A DNA stretch of 64,000 nucleotides. Origin: Neoceratodus forsteri. Its lineage: Eukaryota; Chordata; Ceratodontiformes; Ceratodontidae. The DNA is taken from NCBI GenBank assembly GCA_016271365.2, contig CM028130.1:469373501-469437500 (forward strand), in the 5' to 3' direction. Each line of letters starts with the position of its first letter. Within the stretch, counting starts at the first letter, position 1. Of the stretch, positions 30,173 to 40,849 are shown one piece after another. A program made the position numbers and the translations under genes. The notes under the pieces were generated by a model. It did no database searches, was not told where the DNA came from, and worked only from the letters and a program-made list of their open reading frames with translations.

Positions 30173-30990
30173 CCTTCAGCCATTCTGCAATGTTACTAAT
30201 GAAGACATTGAACAGAACTGGCCCCAGGACCGATCCCTGCAGCACCCCACTGGTCACCCTCTCTCCCTAGACTGCACTCCATTTACCATCACTCTCTGCC
30301 TCCTGTCTGTTAGCCAGTTTCTAACCCAGTTTACCACACTTTCCCCCATGCCCAGCCTACCCAGCTAGTTTATCAGTCTCCTTTGTGGGATGGTGTCAAA
30401 GGCTTTGCTGAAATCAAGGTAAGCATTGTCCACTGCCCCACCCTGATTCACTTCCTTTGTCACCCAGTCAAAGAAATCAACCAGATTTGTCTGACATGAA
30501 GTCCCCACTGTGAATCCATGTTGTCTATGGTCCTGGGCTCCGATGGCTTCTAGATGCCCCACTTTCCTTTCTTTAAGCAATGTCTCCATGATCTTCACCA
30601 CTACTCAGGTGAGGCTGAACAGCCTATTGTTCCCCGCCTCTTCCCTGCTGCCGGACTTGTGTACAGGGACCACATGTGCTCTCCTCCAATTCACTCATGT
30701 TGAATGACTCAGTGAACATGGCTGCCAGAGATACTGCTATCTCCCTTTGCAGTTCTCTTAATATCCTTGGGTGTATGCCATCTGCTTCCATCGCTTTGTC
30801 CACCTTCAATTTAGTGAGCTCCTGCAGGACTCTTTTACCTTTGAATGGACTATTGTCCACCTCTTCACCCCCTTGGCAACTGCTGTACTGCTGTGGCCCT
30901 TGCCTTTCCCACTCTTCTGTGAATACTGAATGGAAAGACACAGTGCATGTCTTAGGAGGAAGGCATGGAGCTATCACTTCCAAATATCTA
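30173..30990 (-). pseudogene. CR1-like LINE reverse transcriptase fragment
   Basis: Minus-strand ORF2 piece. From its 5' side come FHSVFTEEW, DKAMEADGIHPRILREL, DHRQHGFTVGTSCQTNL, AYLDFSKAFDTIPQRRL and GVLQGSVLGPVLFNVFI. This order and wording are typical of CR1-clade RT motifs 0-4. Frames change between blocks. Sequence stops at 30173 before the catalytic YADD box, so its 3' part is missing, unlike the usual 5' truncation. Confidence 0.85.
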
Positions 30991-31436
30991 AACAGCACAT
31001 ACAAGCAAGCAACATTCGGCATTGACAAATGCTTGTTTTCTTAAGGTACCCTTTAGAACACATCATTGTGCACATTACAGCCAGCTTGGTTGGTTGTTTT
31101 CTGAGCTAAGCAGAGCATATTTATAACTAACCATTATTCCAGCTTTTGTCTTTTAAAAATTATTATGCACTGGACATAAAAAATCTGAGAAGCTGATTGG
31201 TCAGCAGCATTCCAGACCCATACTTATATTCCCTCATAACGGAATGACTAAAAACAAGACTCCTGACCAGAAAACCCTTATTGTAATCAATTAAAAGTTA
31301 GGGCAGTTACCTGATTAATGACTCCAGCATTGGACTATTTTATGCACTACTGTACTTCCACAGTTTAAAAACAATAAAAAAATTAATTGTTAGACCTGTT
31401 TTTGTGCCTTTCTTTACTTTACTGTATGGGTCTAGT

Positions 31437-31558
31437 CTATAATCGCAGTAACACACTCCAGGGTGTACTTTACTCTAGGATATCGACACTTCTCGGGTGC
31501 CTTATGCCAATATCCTATGATAAAGCACACCCTGCCATGTGTTATTGCTTAAGTATAG
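31437..31558. repeat. Palindromic MITE-like repeat (copy 1)
   Basis: Arms CTATAATCGCAGTAACACAC..GGGTGTACTTTACTCTAGGATAT and the complementary ATATCCTATGATAAAGCACA..AGTATAG flank a short loop. Related to 31880-32027. Confidence 0.8.
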
Positions 31559-31879
31559 AATGGGTCTCAAAAATCCAGAAATACAATTGACTGAAGAGCT
31601 CAGAACCCCGTGCTGATATCTCAGGACAACAACACTGGGGAAAAATCTGTGACCTCCCTCACCTTTTTTTACATAAAGCAGGCACAGTTTTATCAGCACA
31701 CCTCCATGCACTTCCTGGTACTAAAAAATAGGATTTGCTATCTACTTGACAAACACCAAAACTGCAATGACTAAATAGGATTACTTTTTCTTCTTCTCCT
31801 TTTTTTTTGCCTTTTTTCCTTATTTAAGGTACAATTAAAATAAAAATGTTTTCTTCACTAATCTTAATGGGCCCATTTC
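31559..31879. other. No recognisable feature
   Basis: AT-rich spacer between two related palindromes; T-runs near 31800. No gene seen. Confidence 0.4.
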
Positions 31880-32027
31880 ATGATCACAATAAGGCACTCC
31901 AGGGTGTGCTTTGTGCTGGGATAATGACACTTCTTCTGTAGTGGAAGCCTTTGACCTCATGCTTCAACTCACATGAGGCATGCCATTATCCCTGCACAAA
32001 GCACACCGTGTCATGCCTTACTGCTTA
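31880..32027. repeat. Palindromic MITE-like repeat (copy 2)
   Basis: Arms GGGTGTGCTTTGTGCTGGGA and the complement of CATTATCCCTGCACAAAGCA, with the phrase CACTCCAGGGTGT shared with the palindrome at 31437-31558. The loop is longer than in copy 1. Confidence 0.8.
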
Positions 32028-33210
32028 ACTATAGATTTCTAAGATCCAATGAAAACCTTATTCTTTCGATCCCATGGCTCTACTAACATGGGTTAGCATA
32101 ATTTTTCCTTTCAAGCAGCCAAATGGTTGAACAAATTACTTTTGACTGTCTGCACTACAAGGACACATCAGGGCCCACATTTTCAAAGGAGATGCACGGC
32201 CCAAAATGGAGATGTGTAGCACATCCCAGAAATTGCACAGAAGCGCGATATTCCAAAGGGAGAGATGTGTTGTGCATTTCCAAATGCGCAATCAGGCAGA
32301 AATAGTGTATGTGATGCAAAAAAAGGGGACAGGTACATGAATATGCCACGCACCTGTATATTCAGCCGAAATGTGTGGTGCATCTGCCACGCATCCCAGA
32401 AATATGCCATGCAAAGATAGGCAGACAAAAGGATTGCCTAAATCGGCCAGCCACCCACAGGTAGGCTATGGAACTGCAGACAGGCCATCCTGAGACAGCC
32501 CTTGGAGGTGCATCAGTACATGCTCCAGGCACCCATACACAGCAATCATGCCAGGACGGAAGTACCCAAAGCCACAGGTACCTGCACACCATAGGCACCA
32601 CCCAGAGTTCCATCCCCTACACCGTACCCGGGATGTAGACACCCAGCTGCCACATGCCAGTGCTGTTGGGTGACCCCCCCAGCACACCAGTGGAGTAGAT
32701 GGACACACTGCAGCACATGTACCAGGGGCCATGGCCTGCACCCATGTGGCCTGAAGGGTTCCACCCAGTGGTGGCATGCACCCAGGGTGATATCTGGGGC
32801 AACTGTGCCCAGATAGCCTGGTGGTATGTGTGGCAGCTGGGTACAGGCCAGGGACTGACCTGTGGTACACCATAGGTGCACACAGGTGGGACCCATCCAC
32901 TTGGGTACCTGATCACCCTCTTCACACACTGCCATTTCTTGCAATTATCACCATGTTCCTTTCATATGGGGGGGTGGGGCACTGCAGGTGACTGTACGCT
33001 GCTTACAGAGCTGGTGTATCACGTGCATGTGTTATATCGATCAGACTGTGGCACCCTTTGCCCTCCCCTGTCACTTTGTCCAGGTGGGCCCCTGTGACCA
33101 CTATCCAGATAGGCTTCCTATACCCCAGTCTGAGCCTGTACATGGCTATTGGTAATAGCTCTGTACCCAGGCTAATATAGTCCACCCACCCACACACACA
33201 CAAACATTCA
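32028..33210. other. No supportable gene
   Basis: Moderately GC-rich DNA with several overlapping frames on both strands (for example around 32466-32944 minus) that have no recognisable domain and no conserved partner in the window. Short repeated phrases such as AATATGCCACGCA/AATATGCCATGCA occur at 32340-32420. Confidence 0.4.
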
Positions 33211-35400
33211 CTCACCTTCCTCCGGGTCCTCTTCTGGTTCTATAGGGACTGTGGAGGAGGGGGGCTACCACTTCTTCAAATTTTGCCATGGTGGAAGCCC
33301 CTCTTACAGTGCAGGAGGCCTGGTCCAATTCCTCCAGGAATCAGGCTGGAGGTGCCATCCTAGCAATCTCCTCCTGGGAGGCGATGGCTCCCCCGGCGTC
33401 GCGGCCTGGGCCTTCCTGACCCAGCCCGGCGGTTTCCTCCGTGCCGTCCATCAGGGCCACCTCTGATTCCGGTGCCATGTGAGGTTCCAGGAATCAGGGC
33501 AGTGCTGTGAGTGGTGCGGGGCTGGCTCATGGCACTGACTTGAGTCCCTGTGCCATGTGCGGTGCTGGTGATCAGGGCAGTGTCATAGGCAGTGCAGGAC
33601 TGCCTCTTGGTGCCGCTTGTGGTGCCAGGAGTGGAGGAGTCCTTGAGGTAGTCTGGATCCGTGCATTCTCCAGGGAGGAGGATGATTCAGAGGCAGATCC
33701 GGATTGGCTTCCAGAGTCTTCAGAATCATCAGGCTCTTCTTTGCCTAGCACACTGACCCTGGTCCAACCAACTCCTTCAGGTCTGAAGGTTCCTACCAGC
33801 GCCAGTGTCAGAGCTGCTTGTGGTGCTCACCAATCTTCCAGTGCTGGAGTTGGCCCTGGAGGGTCCTCTGGAGTCAGTGGAACTCCTGATCTTGAGGTAG
33901 GTGAACCCCCTGCTTTGGATGCCCATGCTGGACCCACTTCTGGGCCTGCTAGGGTGTCTGGATCAGGGAAGGGTGCTCTCTCAGCTGCCGTCTCTTTGGA
34001 GTTGGAGGGTATGGATCAGCTACCTTGGTTGACCTTGAGGATGAGGTCCCTTTCTGAGTCCAAGGGGTTGAGGGGGCTGTGTCAGGGCAATGTTCTTTCC
34101 TTGTAGCCCACAAGGGTTTGAGTAGGAGTCGCAGCACCGGCTCTGTCTTCTCCCCTGAGGTCTCCCGGGAGGGATCTTATCTTTGAGGCTAGGGACCACC
34201 CTTCTGGACCCATGAGGCCCCAGTCACCTCACAAGGAGGGAATCCTTCTTAGGGCTTAGTCCCTACCATTCCAGCCCAGTTGAACTACTGCTGACTGTAT
34301 CGACCAATGGATCCTCTCCAGCTGTTGGGTCACCTGTTCAGTCTCCCAGCCCTAGCAGAGGTCGCCCTCTTCCTCAGAGATGTTTGGTCCCTTTACTTCT
34401 GCCAACCCCTCCATCTCTACCAGGCCACTCTGGGCCTATGGGACCCTTGACCTGGGAACAGTTCAGGGCTATGGCTACCCTATTCCCTGCCTATGTGAGG
34501 TCCATGGATGAACTGGTGTTTCACCATTCTCATGGGCAGCCGATACCTGACACTCCATACTCGTCGGCTTCCTCATCTTCCTCCTTTGAGGGAGAGGATC
34601 CTTCCGTCCATCTTTCCTCAGATGCTGACCAGATCAGTTATCAGCGTTTCCTTCTGGGGTTAGTCAATGAGCTCCACATCACCAGACTCGCAAGTCACAA
34701 TCCTGAGTGGATGGCATGCGCCTTTTTAGGCAAATTCATTGCAGCCAGCCTTGTGGTTCCCGTCTGACCTTCCCCCTTTAGGGAGACATCATACCGCGCT
34801 TTGAGGCATCCTTCAGTCCCCTCACCAGCCCTGATGGACTGCCGGCACAGGTATTGCACACCCCTAGGGTCTCCAGGAGCATTATCTCACTCCCCCTTTG
34901 GGCGTGAGGATCCTGGACACTCCTTCCAGGCATAGACGCCCAAGATGTGACAGGCCCCCGGAGTCAGACTCTGCAGAATTTGACTTGTGGGAGAGGAGAG
35001 TGTTCTCTTTGGCATGTGTCTCTCTCTTTCTCTCTCAGCACATCAGGCCCATCATGTTGACTATAACAGGCACTTATGGTCTTTGCTAGGGCAAATCCTA
35101 GCATCTTTGCCTGATTTGGAGGCAACCAGACAAGTCGTTACCCTCTCCGCACATGGTCTGGAGCTTGCAAGGCACTAAGCAAGGACTTCATATGACACCA
35201 GTGAGGTGGCATACAGGCTGGCAGGGACAGCGATCTGCATAAGGCAGTCCTCATGTCTTTGACTATCCTAGTTATCATCCATGACCCGGTGAAAGGTGAT
35301 TGACTCCTCTTTCCAGGGAACCCACCTTTTTTCCCACAGGGTGAGGCGGGAGCTTCAGGGTCAACTTCCATCTCCCAGCCACAGGGAGACCCCACGTCAA
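33211..35400 (+). pseudogene. Family B gag-like protein, B2 (5' truncated)
   Basis: Open stretches at 33507-34106 (acidic, Ser/Pro/Gly-rich) and 34384-34767 (LTWEQFRAMATLFPAYVRSMDE, DQISYQRFLLGLVNELH) match B1 gag. The later core (34987-35178) has AHHVDYNRHLWSLLGQILAS. It then decays with a stop after LARH. No ATG-anchored N-terminus is present. Confidence 0.75.
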
Positions 35401-35534
35401 CCAGACCAGTCCCAGACCTAATTAGGCCTGCAGGTTCTCATCCCTCCTGTGTCTCCCCCACAGGAGGCTAAGGAACTTCCTTCCCTCAGGGAGGTACCAG
35501 GTCCCCTTTTGGGGGGCTTGTTAATCACCTACCA

Positions 35535-35627
35535 GTGATGAATGGTGAAGATTGACACAGATAAGATATGAAAATTACGTACCTACCATAATGCTTGATC
35601 TTTCTGTGTATCTTCACCATTCATCTC
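35535..35627 (+). repeat. B2 palindromic ICR-like junction
   Basis: Same structure and position as 21689-21780: GTGATGAATGGTGAAGATTG, then GAAAATTACGTACCTACCAT and ATCTTCACCATTCAT. Confidence 0.75.
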
Positions 35628-36429
35628 TGCTTCCTGCCCTCCTTCCCCTCTTGGGCCTCAGACTCTGGGCAATGCCTCCTCCCTGTTTGTCTCTCTCTAA
35701 GATGAGTTGAGGCCCTTTTGGTTCTCCTTCTGGTATCTCTTAGCTCCACTCCTCTTCTGGAGGAGTCAGGGGTGTCTTGGGAAAGACAAGCAGGGCCACA
35801 CACCCTTTTTCTGTATGAAAGCTTACCAGGGCCTCTTTATCATCCTGATGGGCTCCCCTTCTAGTTTTGTCTGAACCACTCTGGTTCAACCTCTGATTTA
35901 ATTCAAACCTTAGGGGTCTCTTTGGGGCAGTGGTTTGGTGGTCCCTGGTGATCCCTATTCCTCTCTAGGAACTGTGACTTCCCTCTCTTTATAACCACTA
36001 AATCAAGTGGTTTCTCCTTACAGGTTCCCTTCTTGGGGGTGAAAATCTCATCCTCTAAGATGGTCCCCTCTGGGTTCCGTGTTGTCCTCTCTTCAGAGAT
36101 GGGACACCTCTAAACCTCTGTGGGGAACTTGGCACCCCAGGATTCTCTCAAGATAGGAGGGGGAGAACTGGCCTCCAGCTCATCTTGGACTTAGGGGAGG
36201 GCACTTTGAAATTGATGCCTTATTTTTCCAATGCCTTCTGGATTTCTTTAAGTCAGCCTTCTCCCTCTAGATAATCCTTAGGACTCGAGGGTTTTTTCTT
36301 CTGCTCTCTGCTTAGAGGGAAGAAATGTGGCTTAACTCATTGCCTCACAGGAGCTCTCTGAAGCTGTAGCACTTGTCTCCTGTATACTGTTAACAGTTAA
36401 TCCTGGGCCCTTCTAAGCAAAATCAAGCC
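35628..36429 (+). other. B2 3' spacer, first part
   Basis: Noncoding, shares CCTCTTGGGCCTCAGACTCT and neighbouring text with B1. No gene seen. Confidence 0.5.
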
Positions 36430-37255
36430 ATAATTGGCATGTCGCAAACAAATGCTAATAGCACAAAAAACATAAGTGCTAGACACAAAGTATGAGTGGC
36501 AAAATTATTCAGCATAAAATTACTTTTCCAACAGTGGTATGCAAGGAATAGCAGGTAATTTAGTTTTATTTCTGTGCTGGTCGAAACAGCAAAACAAAAT
36601 ATTTTTTCCACTAAAAATGCACCATAAACCTTTTTTTGTTGGGAAATATGTAACATATCAACCCCAAATTAAGCAACTAGACATTAGATCTAATTTTAAT
36701 AATTTGTTTGTAAAACAAACAGCTATTTCCGTAGTATTAAACATAATGTTTCCCCATTTGAGTCAAGGTGTATTGGTGAGGTTTGAGGGACAAATCTGAA
36801 CCATACACACCATACCATAAACAAATGCATATAACTCCTAAAGTACACATGACACACACAACATATCAGTAACAAAGTTGTTCCACACAAAATTGCCTTT
36901 CCAACGGTTCTATGCAATCAACTGTACTCAATTTGTTTTTTGTTCTATACTGGCTAAGATACACAGAATGTGTGTTTTCTTCAAAGTGCTTAGGTAGGTG
37001 GTTCTAGATTGACAAAATGTCATAAACAAATGTGAATAACTCCTAAAGTGAACATGATACACAGGAAGTGTCAGCGGCAAGGTTGTTCAGCACAACTTTA
37101 CCTTTCTAATGGTACTATGCAGTCAATTCTAATCAATTCTGGCTGGCAAATAATATTAAAATATGTCAGCGACTTCTCCAGACATTTCTAGGGCACACAG
37201 GAAGTCTGTAGGTGACTTCTGTAGGTGTTCTGGGACACACTGTAGTTAGATTTGC
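36430..37255. repeat. Diverged ~200-370-bp-spaced repeats inserted in B2
   Basis: Three related blocks (about 36445-36560, 36815-36930, 37020-37135) share CATAAACAAATG, ACTCCTAAAGT.AACATGA and TTGTTC..CACAA..TTACCTTTCCAA. The surrounding B2 sequence has no counterpart of this in B1, so it is an insertion of unknown type. Confidence 0.6.
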
Positions 37256-37715
37256 TGATACCTACAGATGTTTCTAGGAGGCAAGGAGTTAAGACAGTAG
37301 GTGTCATCCTTCGGTCCTCAGAGAGCCCTCTGGACCCCCCATATGGGGTACCGTGTTTCTCTCCTCCTCTCCTCTTTCTCTTCTATCCTCTTTCTTCCTC
37401 TCTTACTTTATCCCTTCCTTGCTTGCCCAGAGGTTGGGACCCCCTGTCCCAGACCCCAAGGTTTCCTCTTGACCAGCATTATTCCTTCCTTGGTTTTTAT
37501 ATATTTTCCTTTTCCTATCCCTTGGGCTCCCTTGCCCTCCCCTCTCTTTTCTTTCCTAACTGAGTCTCCGGCATGCAGAACTGGAATGGAGGAGGAGTCG
37601 GCATCGGTTACTGGCCAACCTGTGAGTACCACACAATCCGTCAGCCTTGAAGGCAGTGCTGTCATGACGTCAACTTCTCCCCTTGTAAAAAAATATCCTC
37701 CAGCCAGAACCCACT

Positions 37716-37778
37716 AGTGATGAATGGTGAAGATACACAGAAAGATCACGAATTACAGTAGGTACGTAATTTTCATTT
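37716..37778 (+). repeat. B2 right terminal tip
   Basis: GTGATGAATGGTGAAGATAC, then GAATTACAGTAGGTACGTAA and TTTTCATT, equivalent to the other family-B tips. Confidence 0.75.
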
Positions 37779-37958
37779 CTTGCAGTATGGTTGCTTGTGC
37801 TCTCACTGCACAATACTTTACTTTGTATTGCCTCAGTAGTCTTTTTTGAAATGTTTTTTGCATTTTGTACCTTTGTTGTCATTTGTATTTTAATCCCATG
37901 TCCCCTTCCCCTAGTCACACCCATAAATGAGCCTCAGTCAAGCATGCAATTCTTGGTC

Positions 37959-38119
37959 AAGTAAACAGTAACCCACTACAGAGCAAGGGGCTTTTGGGGT
38001 TTAATGCACACCTCAGGTACACTGTGAGACACAAGGCACAGCTGAGTGCTCTTGCAGCACCCGAAGCATGCATTAAATCCCTATAACCCATATCCAGGAG
38101 TGGGTTATTGTGCTTATAA
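37959..38119. repeat. Imperfect palindromic repeat
   Basis: CAGTAACCCACTACAGAG..GGGGTTTAATGCACACCTCAGGT pairs with GCATGCATTAAATCCC..CCAGGAGTGGGTTATTGTG. It is a MITE-like foldback of about 160 bp. Confidence 0.65.
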
Positions 38120-38223
38120 CACGGGTTATGTTTAAAAAAAATATTCAGAAAGGTGTTTTTTTTGCTCTTTGAATGGGGAAAATCTGAGTGTATCCTGCCA
38201 ACTTGAAAAGTAGTCCCCAGAAC

Positions 38224-38325
38224 TCATGCATATGTTATATAGTTTATGAACATACAAATGCTAGAAAGAGTCCTGAAATGATTTCTAACATTTGTATGTT
38301 CATAAAATAAATAACATATGCATGA
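38224..38325. repeat. Near-perfect 44-bp-arm hairpin
   Basis: TCATGCATATGTTATATAGT..CATACAAATGCTAGAAA faces its complement TTTCTAACATTTGTATG..AACATATGCATGA across a loop of about 14 bp. It could be a small MITE or a transcript hairpin. Confidence 0.85.
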
Positions 38326-38326
38326 A

Positions 38327-38380
38327 CTGTCTCGCTCCCTCTCCCTCTCCTTTTCCCTCTCTCTCTCGCTCTCTCTCTAA
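38327..38380 (+). repeat. CT-rich low-complexity tract
   Basis: Run of CTCC and CTCT units directly after the hairpin. Confidence 0.9.
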
Positions 38381-38797
38381 CAACATGTAAAGGCTTTTAA
38401 TTAGCTTGCCTAAGCAAAATCTTACCTCTGATCAACTGCTTGTTTCATGTTTATTTCCACACAAGACTTTCACAGCCCATGTTGTGTTGCTCTTTTGTGT
38501 ATTTCTTTCATCCTGCTATCCAGTGTTACATACCTACCACTAGTTTTAGCACATTCCTGTCTTATTTCCATTTTCATTGTGTTTCTTCTCTTCTTTGTGG
38601 GAGGTTCACCATCTGGAAAACTTTGTTGTACCCACTGATTGACTGCAGCATTTCCAAACATAATAAAATTGACCTCAGTTTTATAAATCCTATTTGGTTC
38701 CCTGCTTACAGATGTGGAACATCTATTGATCTGAATATGCCTGGGGAATTCTTCTGTTGTGTGTTTGTGTCTGTGGAGGGATACCTCTGGAGGCACA
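38381..38797. other. No recognisable feature
   Basis: AT-rich DNA. A frame spans it on each strand, but neither shows a domain. Confidence 0.35.
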
Positions 38798-39120
38798 TTC
38801 AGAAGCATACCTCTCAACTGTCCCTGATTTTCAGAGACATCCCTGATTGTACCCCATAATTGTAGTTTGTCCCTCCTAATAGTTGTGTTGCTGTGACTGA
38901 AAAATGGAGATTGTAAGCACAAAAGAACATCAAACATTCAAGGTAAGAATTGTGCTTCCTTAAAGAAAAGCATTGTACACTACGCCCCTTTTTCTACCAG
39001 CTTCCTGAGTGAATTGCGTACATTTTGAAGATGTGTCCCTGATTTTGGTCCCTTGTCCCTGATGTTTTTAAGCTTTGTCCCTGAAGTATGGTACAGGAGG
39101 CTGAGAGGTATGTTCAGAAG
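38798..39120. mobile_element. hAT-type MITE with 8-bp target duplication
   Basis: A 307-bp element (38806-39112) begins CATACCTCTCAACTGTCCCT and ends with the complement (CTGAGAGGTATG). It is flanked on both sides by TTCAGAAG (38798-38805 and 39113-39120), a perfect 8-bp target-site duplication, as expected for hAT transposons. It repeats GTCCCTGATTTT motifs inside and has no coding capacity, so it is non-autonomous. Confidence 0.9.
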
Positions 39121-39851
39121 TATTTTCTCCCAGTGGAAGCAGTTCTGGCACAGTAACTGTTGATTAAATGGGGGATTTAATTAATAGTCACCTGATGCTC
39201 TTTGACCAATTGGGTTGCCTCCTCTTTTCAACCCATGTTATAAAATGTTTTAGTCCAGGATTTCTCAAATGGTGAGGCCAGTCTCCCTAGAGAGGCCCCA
39301 ATCTGTTCCTGGGGTGGCTCAAGCAAGTCTGAAAAATTACTGTATTTAACTTTTGAGTTTTTTTGTGAAGGGATGAGGCAAATTGAAAGAGGATAACAGT
39401 AGGTGAATTTATGTATTTATGTACTGTATAAATTGATGACCAGGAAAGGCACACTGAGCCAAGGCTCATTTCAGGTGTACCCATGGAAGGGTATGGAGTG
39501 AATATTATTGAAAAGGTAACTGCAGAAGAGTTAAGTAATACAAAATGAACAATAGTGCAGACAAGTAGGAACAATGTACATATAATCTGAGGTAATAATT
39601 GACCAGTTAGACTGGTGGCAGAACAGCCCAAATACAAGAATTAAGCAGACAGGTACTAGTAGGTGCAAGAGCAAGCAAAAATATTCCTGAGAAGTTCCTT
39701 AACAGCAGAGCGAGAGAGGCAGAAAGAGAGGTGGGTAGGAGGTTATCCAGATAGACCTGAAACAGGAAACAAAGTCTGACCCTTAAAGTTATTGCAACAA
39801 GGGATAACAATTGTTCATTTAGAATCTACAGCATGTTAAACAGGAAGGGAA
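39121..39851. other. No recognisable feature
   Basis: AT-rich DNA with no supportable gene. The frame 39287-39637 (minus) has no recognised domain. Confidence 0.35.
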
Positions 39852-39915
39852 AATGGGCAGACTAGGTGGGCCAAATGATTCTTATCGGCTATCAAAGTCT
39901 ATGTTTCTATGTTTC
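39852..39915 (-). repeat. Short retroposon tail, ~60 bp (copy 2)
   Basis: Minus strand reads AAACATAGAAACATAGACTT, then AGCCGATAAGAATCATTTGG and CCCACCTAGTCTGCCCA. Same unit as 28263-28320 and 45981-46035. Confidence 0.75.
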
Positions 39916-40329
39916 AAAAGTTTGCAATTAAAAATGGTGGAGCAAGTAGACTAGCCTGTGGGTGGGGGGGGTTCAAGAAATGGAATAAAATGAGAGCCAA
40001 CTACTCGAAGGAGTTTAAGTTTATTCCTGATGATGTACTGTGCAAAGTATGCTATTTTTCTATGGGGAGGTCCAAGATTATTTCAACATTTGGGGGAGGC
40101 TCAAGATCTTTTCCACGACTTGCGGAAGGCTCGCTATGACAAAGTCTGAGAACTAATGTTTTAGTCAATACAAAAGCCCATGGTTCTGCAGCCCCTGGCA
40201 GCTGCTTTCCTTCTCCCAGACTGCTTTACAGACATGAAACTATGCCCTGCTAAATAGTGAATACAAATTGATTGGAACCTTCCATTTCAAATACTTGACA
40301 CCTTTGTTTAGGCACGAGGTACAATAGAA

Positions 40330-40475
40330 GTACAAGTAATCTAAAGAAACATTTCTTCACTCCAAAAGTGGTAAACCTATGGAACATGATCCCAAGGGAA
40401 GGGATAGAAGTGGGCAATGTTGCATCTTTTAAACTAAAGTTAGAACAGTTTCTTGTGAAAACCACAAAACGTGGT
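40330..40475 (+). pseudogene. CR1-like LINE ORF2 C-terminus
   Basis: Plus-strand translation KHFFTPKVVNLWNMIPREGI then EVGNVASFKLKLEQFL resembles the conserved C-terminal end of CR1 ORF2 (WN.LP....A.....FK..LD). The fragment has no start and belongs to a truncated copy. Confidence 0.7.
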
Positions 40476-40767
40476 ACAGTATTTAATTATCTAGGTAGGA
40501 AATGTTACAAACAAGATATCCAAAGGAAGAATCTGCAAGCCTGAGACTGAGGAAGACCTGGATCACATAGTCTGGGGTTCCCACCACTGATAGTGCTGAG
40601 GTCTATTGAATGCATTGGTAACACTTCCATTCACCATTACCATGCTGTTGAAAGATGCTGGAATGCAGGTGGTAGACTTGGTGAGCACTTGTTTGCCTTT
40701 TGGTTTAGCATTGCACTATGTTCAGATGTAACAAATGTAATAAGATGATAGCTGTATCACTGATATT
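40476..40767. other. No recognisable feature
   Basis: Probably CR1 3' untranslated sequence and flank. No gene seen. Confidence 0.35.
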
Positions 40768-40830
40768 CTAACTCCAAGAATTCTTCATTATGGTTAACTA
40801 TAGCAGTCAGCCTCCTTTGTTGGCAAGTTC
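40768..40830 (+). repeat. Family F left-type DIRS tip (fragment)
   Basis: CTAACTCCAAGAATTCTTCA then GGTTAACTATAGCAGTCAGC matches the complement of the first half of the F1 ICR (46601-46640). It is a left-end-type tip not directly attached to F1. Confidence 0.6.
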
Positions 40831-40849
40831 AGTCTCCAAAGCAAGCACT

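Larger units (their letters stand above)
24806..31036. mobile_element. Foldback-like composite bounded by inverted ends
   Basis: AAACAAGCATTTGTCAATGC (24806 on) and its complement (to 31036, core CAACATTCGGCATTGACAAA) form an inverted pair of about 27 bp. Inside lie two long inverted arms (25395-26850 and about 28800-30172), each containing ~290-bp direct repeats. A family-B end and a CR1 piece have inserted. Whether the 27-bp pair and the arms belong to one transposon is inference. Confidence 0.5.
33211..37778 (+). mobile_element. DIRS-like family B copy B2 (gag only)
   Basis: Second plus-strand B copy: gag (33211-35400), post-gag link, palindrome (35535-35627), 3' spacer and right tip (37716-37778). 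Homology to B1 begins at B1 position about 19530, so the zinc-cluster end and left tip are missing. A separate repeat block (about 36430-37255) interrupts the spacer. Palindrome placement after gag is the same as in B1, so this structure was mobilised as a unit or copied from one ancestor. Confidence 0.75.

Noticed and set aside
32362..32944. Several overlapping minus-strand frames (Trp/His/Cys-rich)
   Set aside because: No recognisable motif, no conserved partner, and overlapping frames of similar length on both strands suggest composition only.
33507..34767. Ser/Pro/acidic open frames as a host gene
   Set aside because: They match B1 gag at 19530-21066 throughout, so they belong to a transposon.
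38440..38937. Long frames on both strands around 38440-38937
   Set aside because: They overlap the hAT MITE boundary and show no domain; no splice or start context supports a gene.
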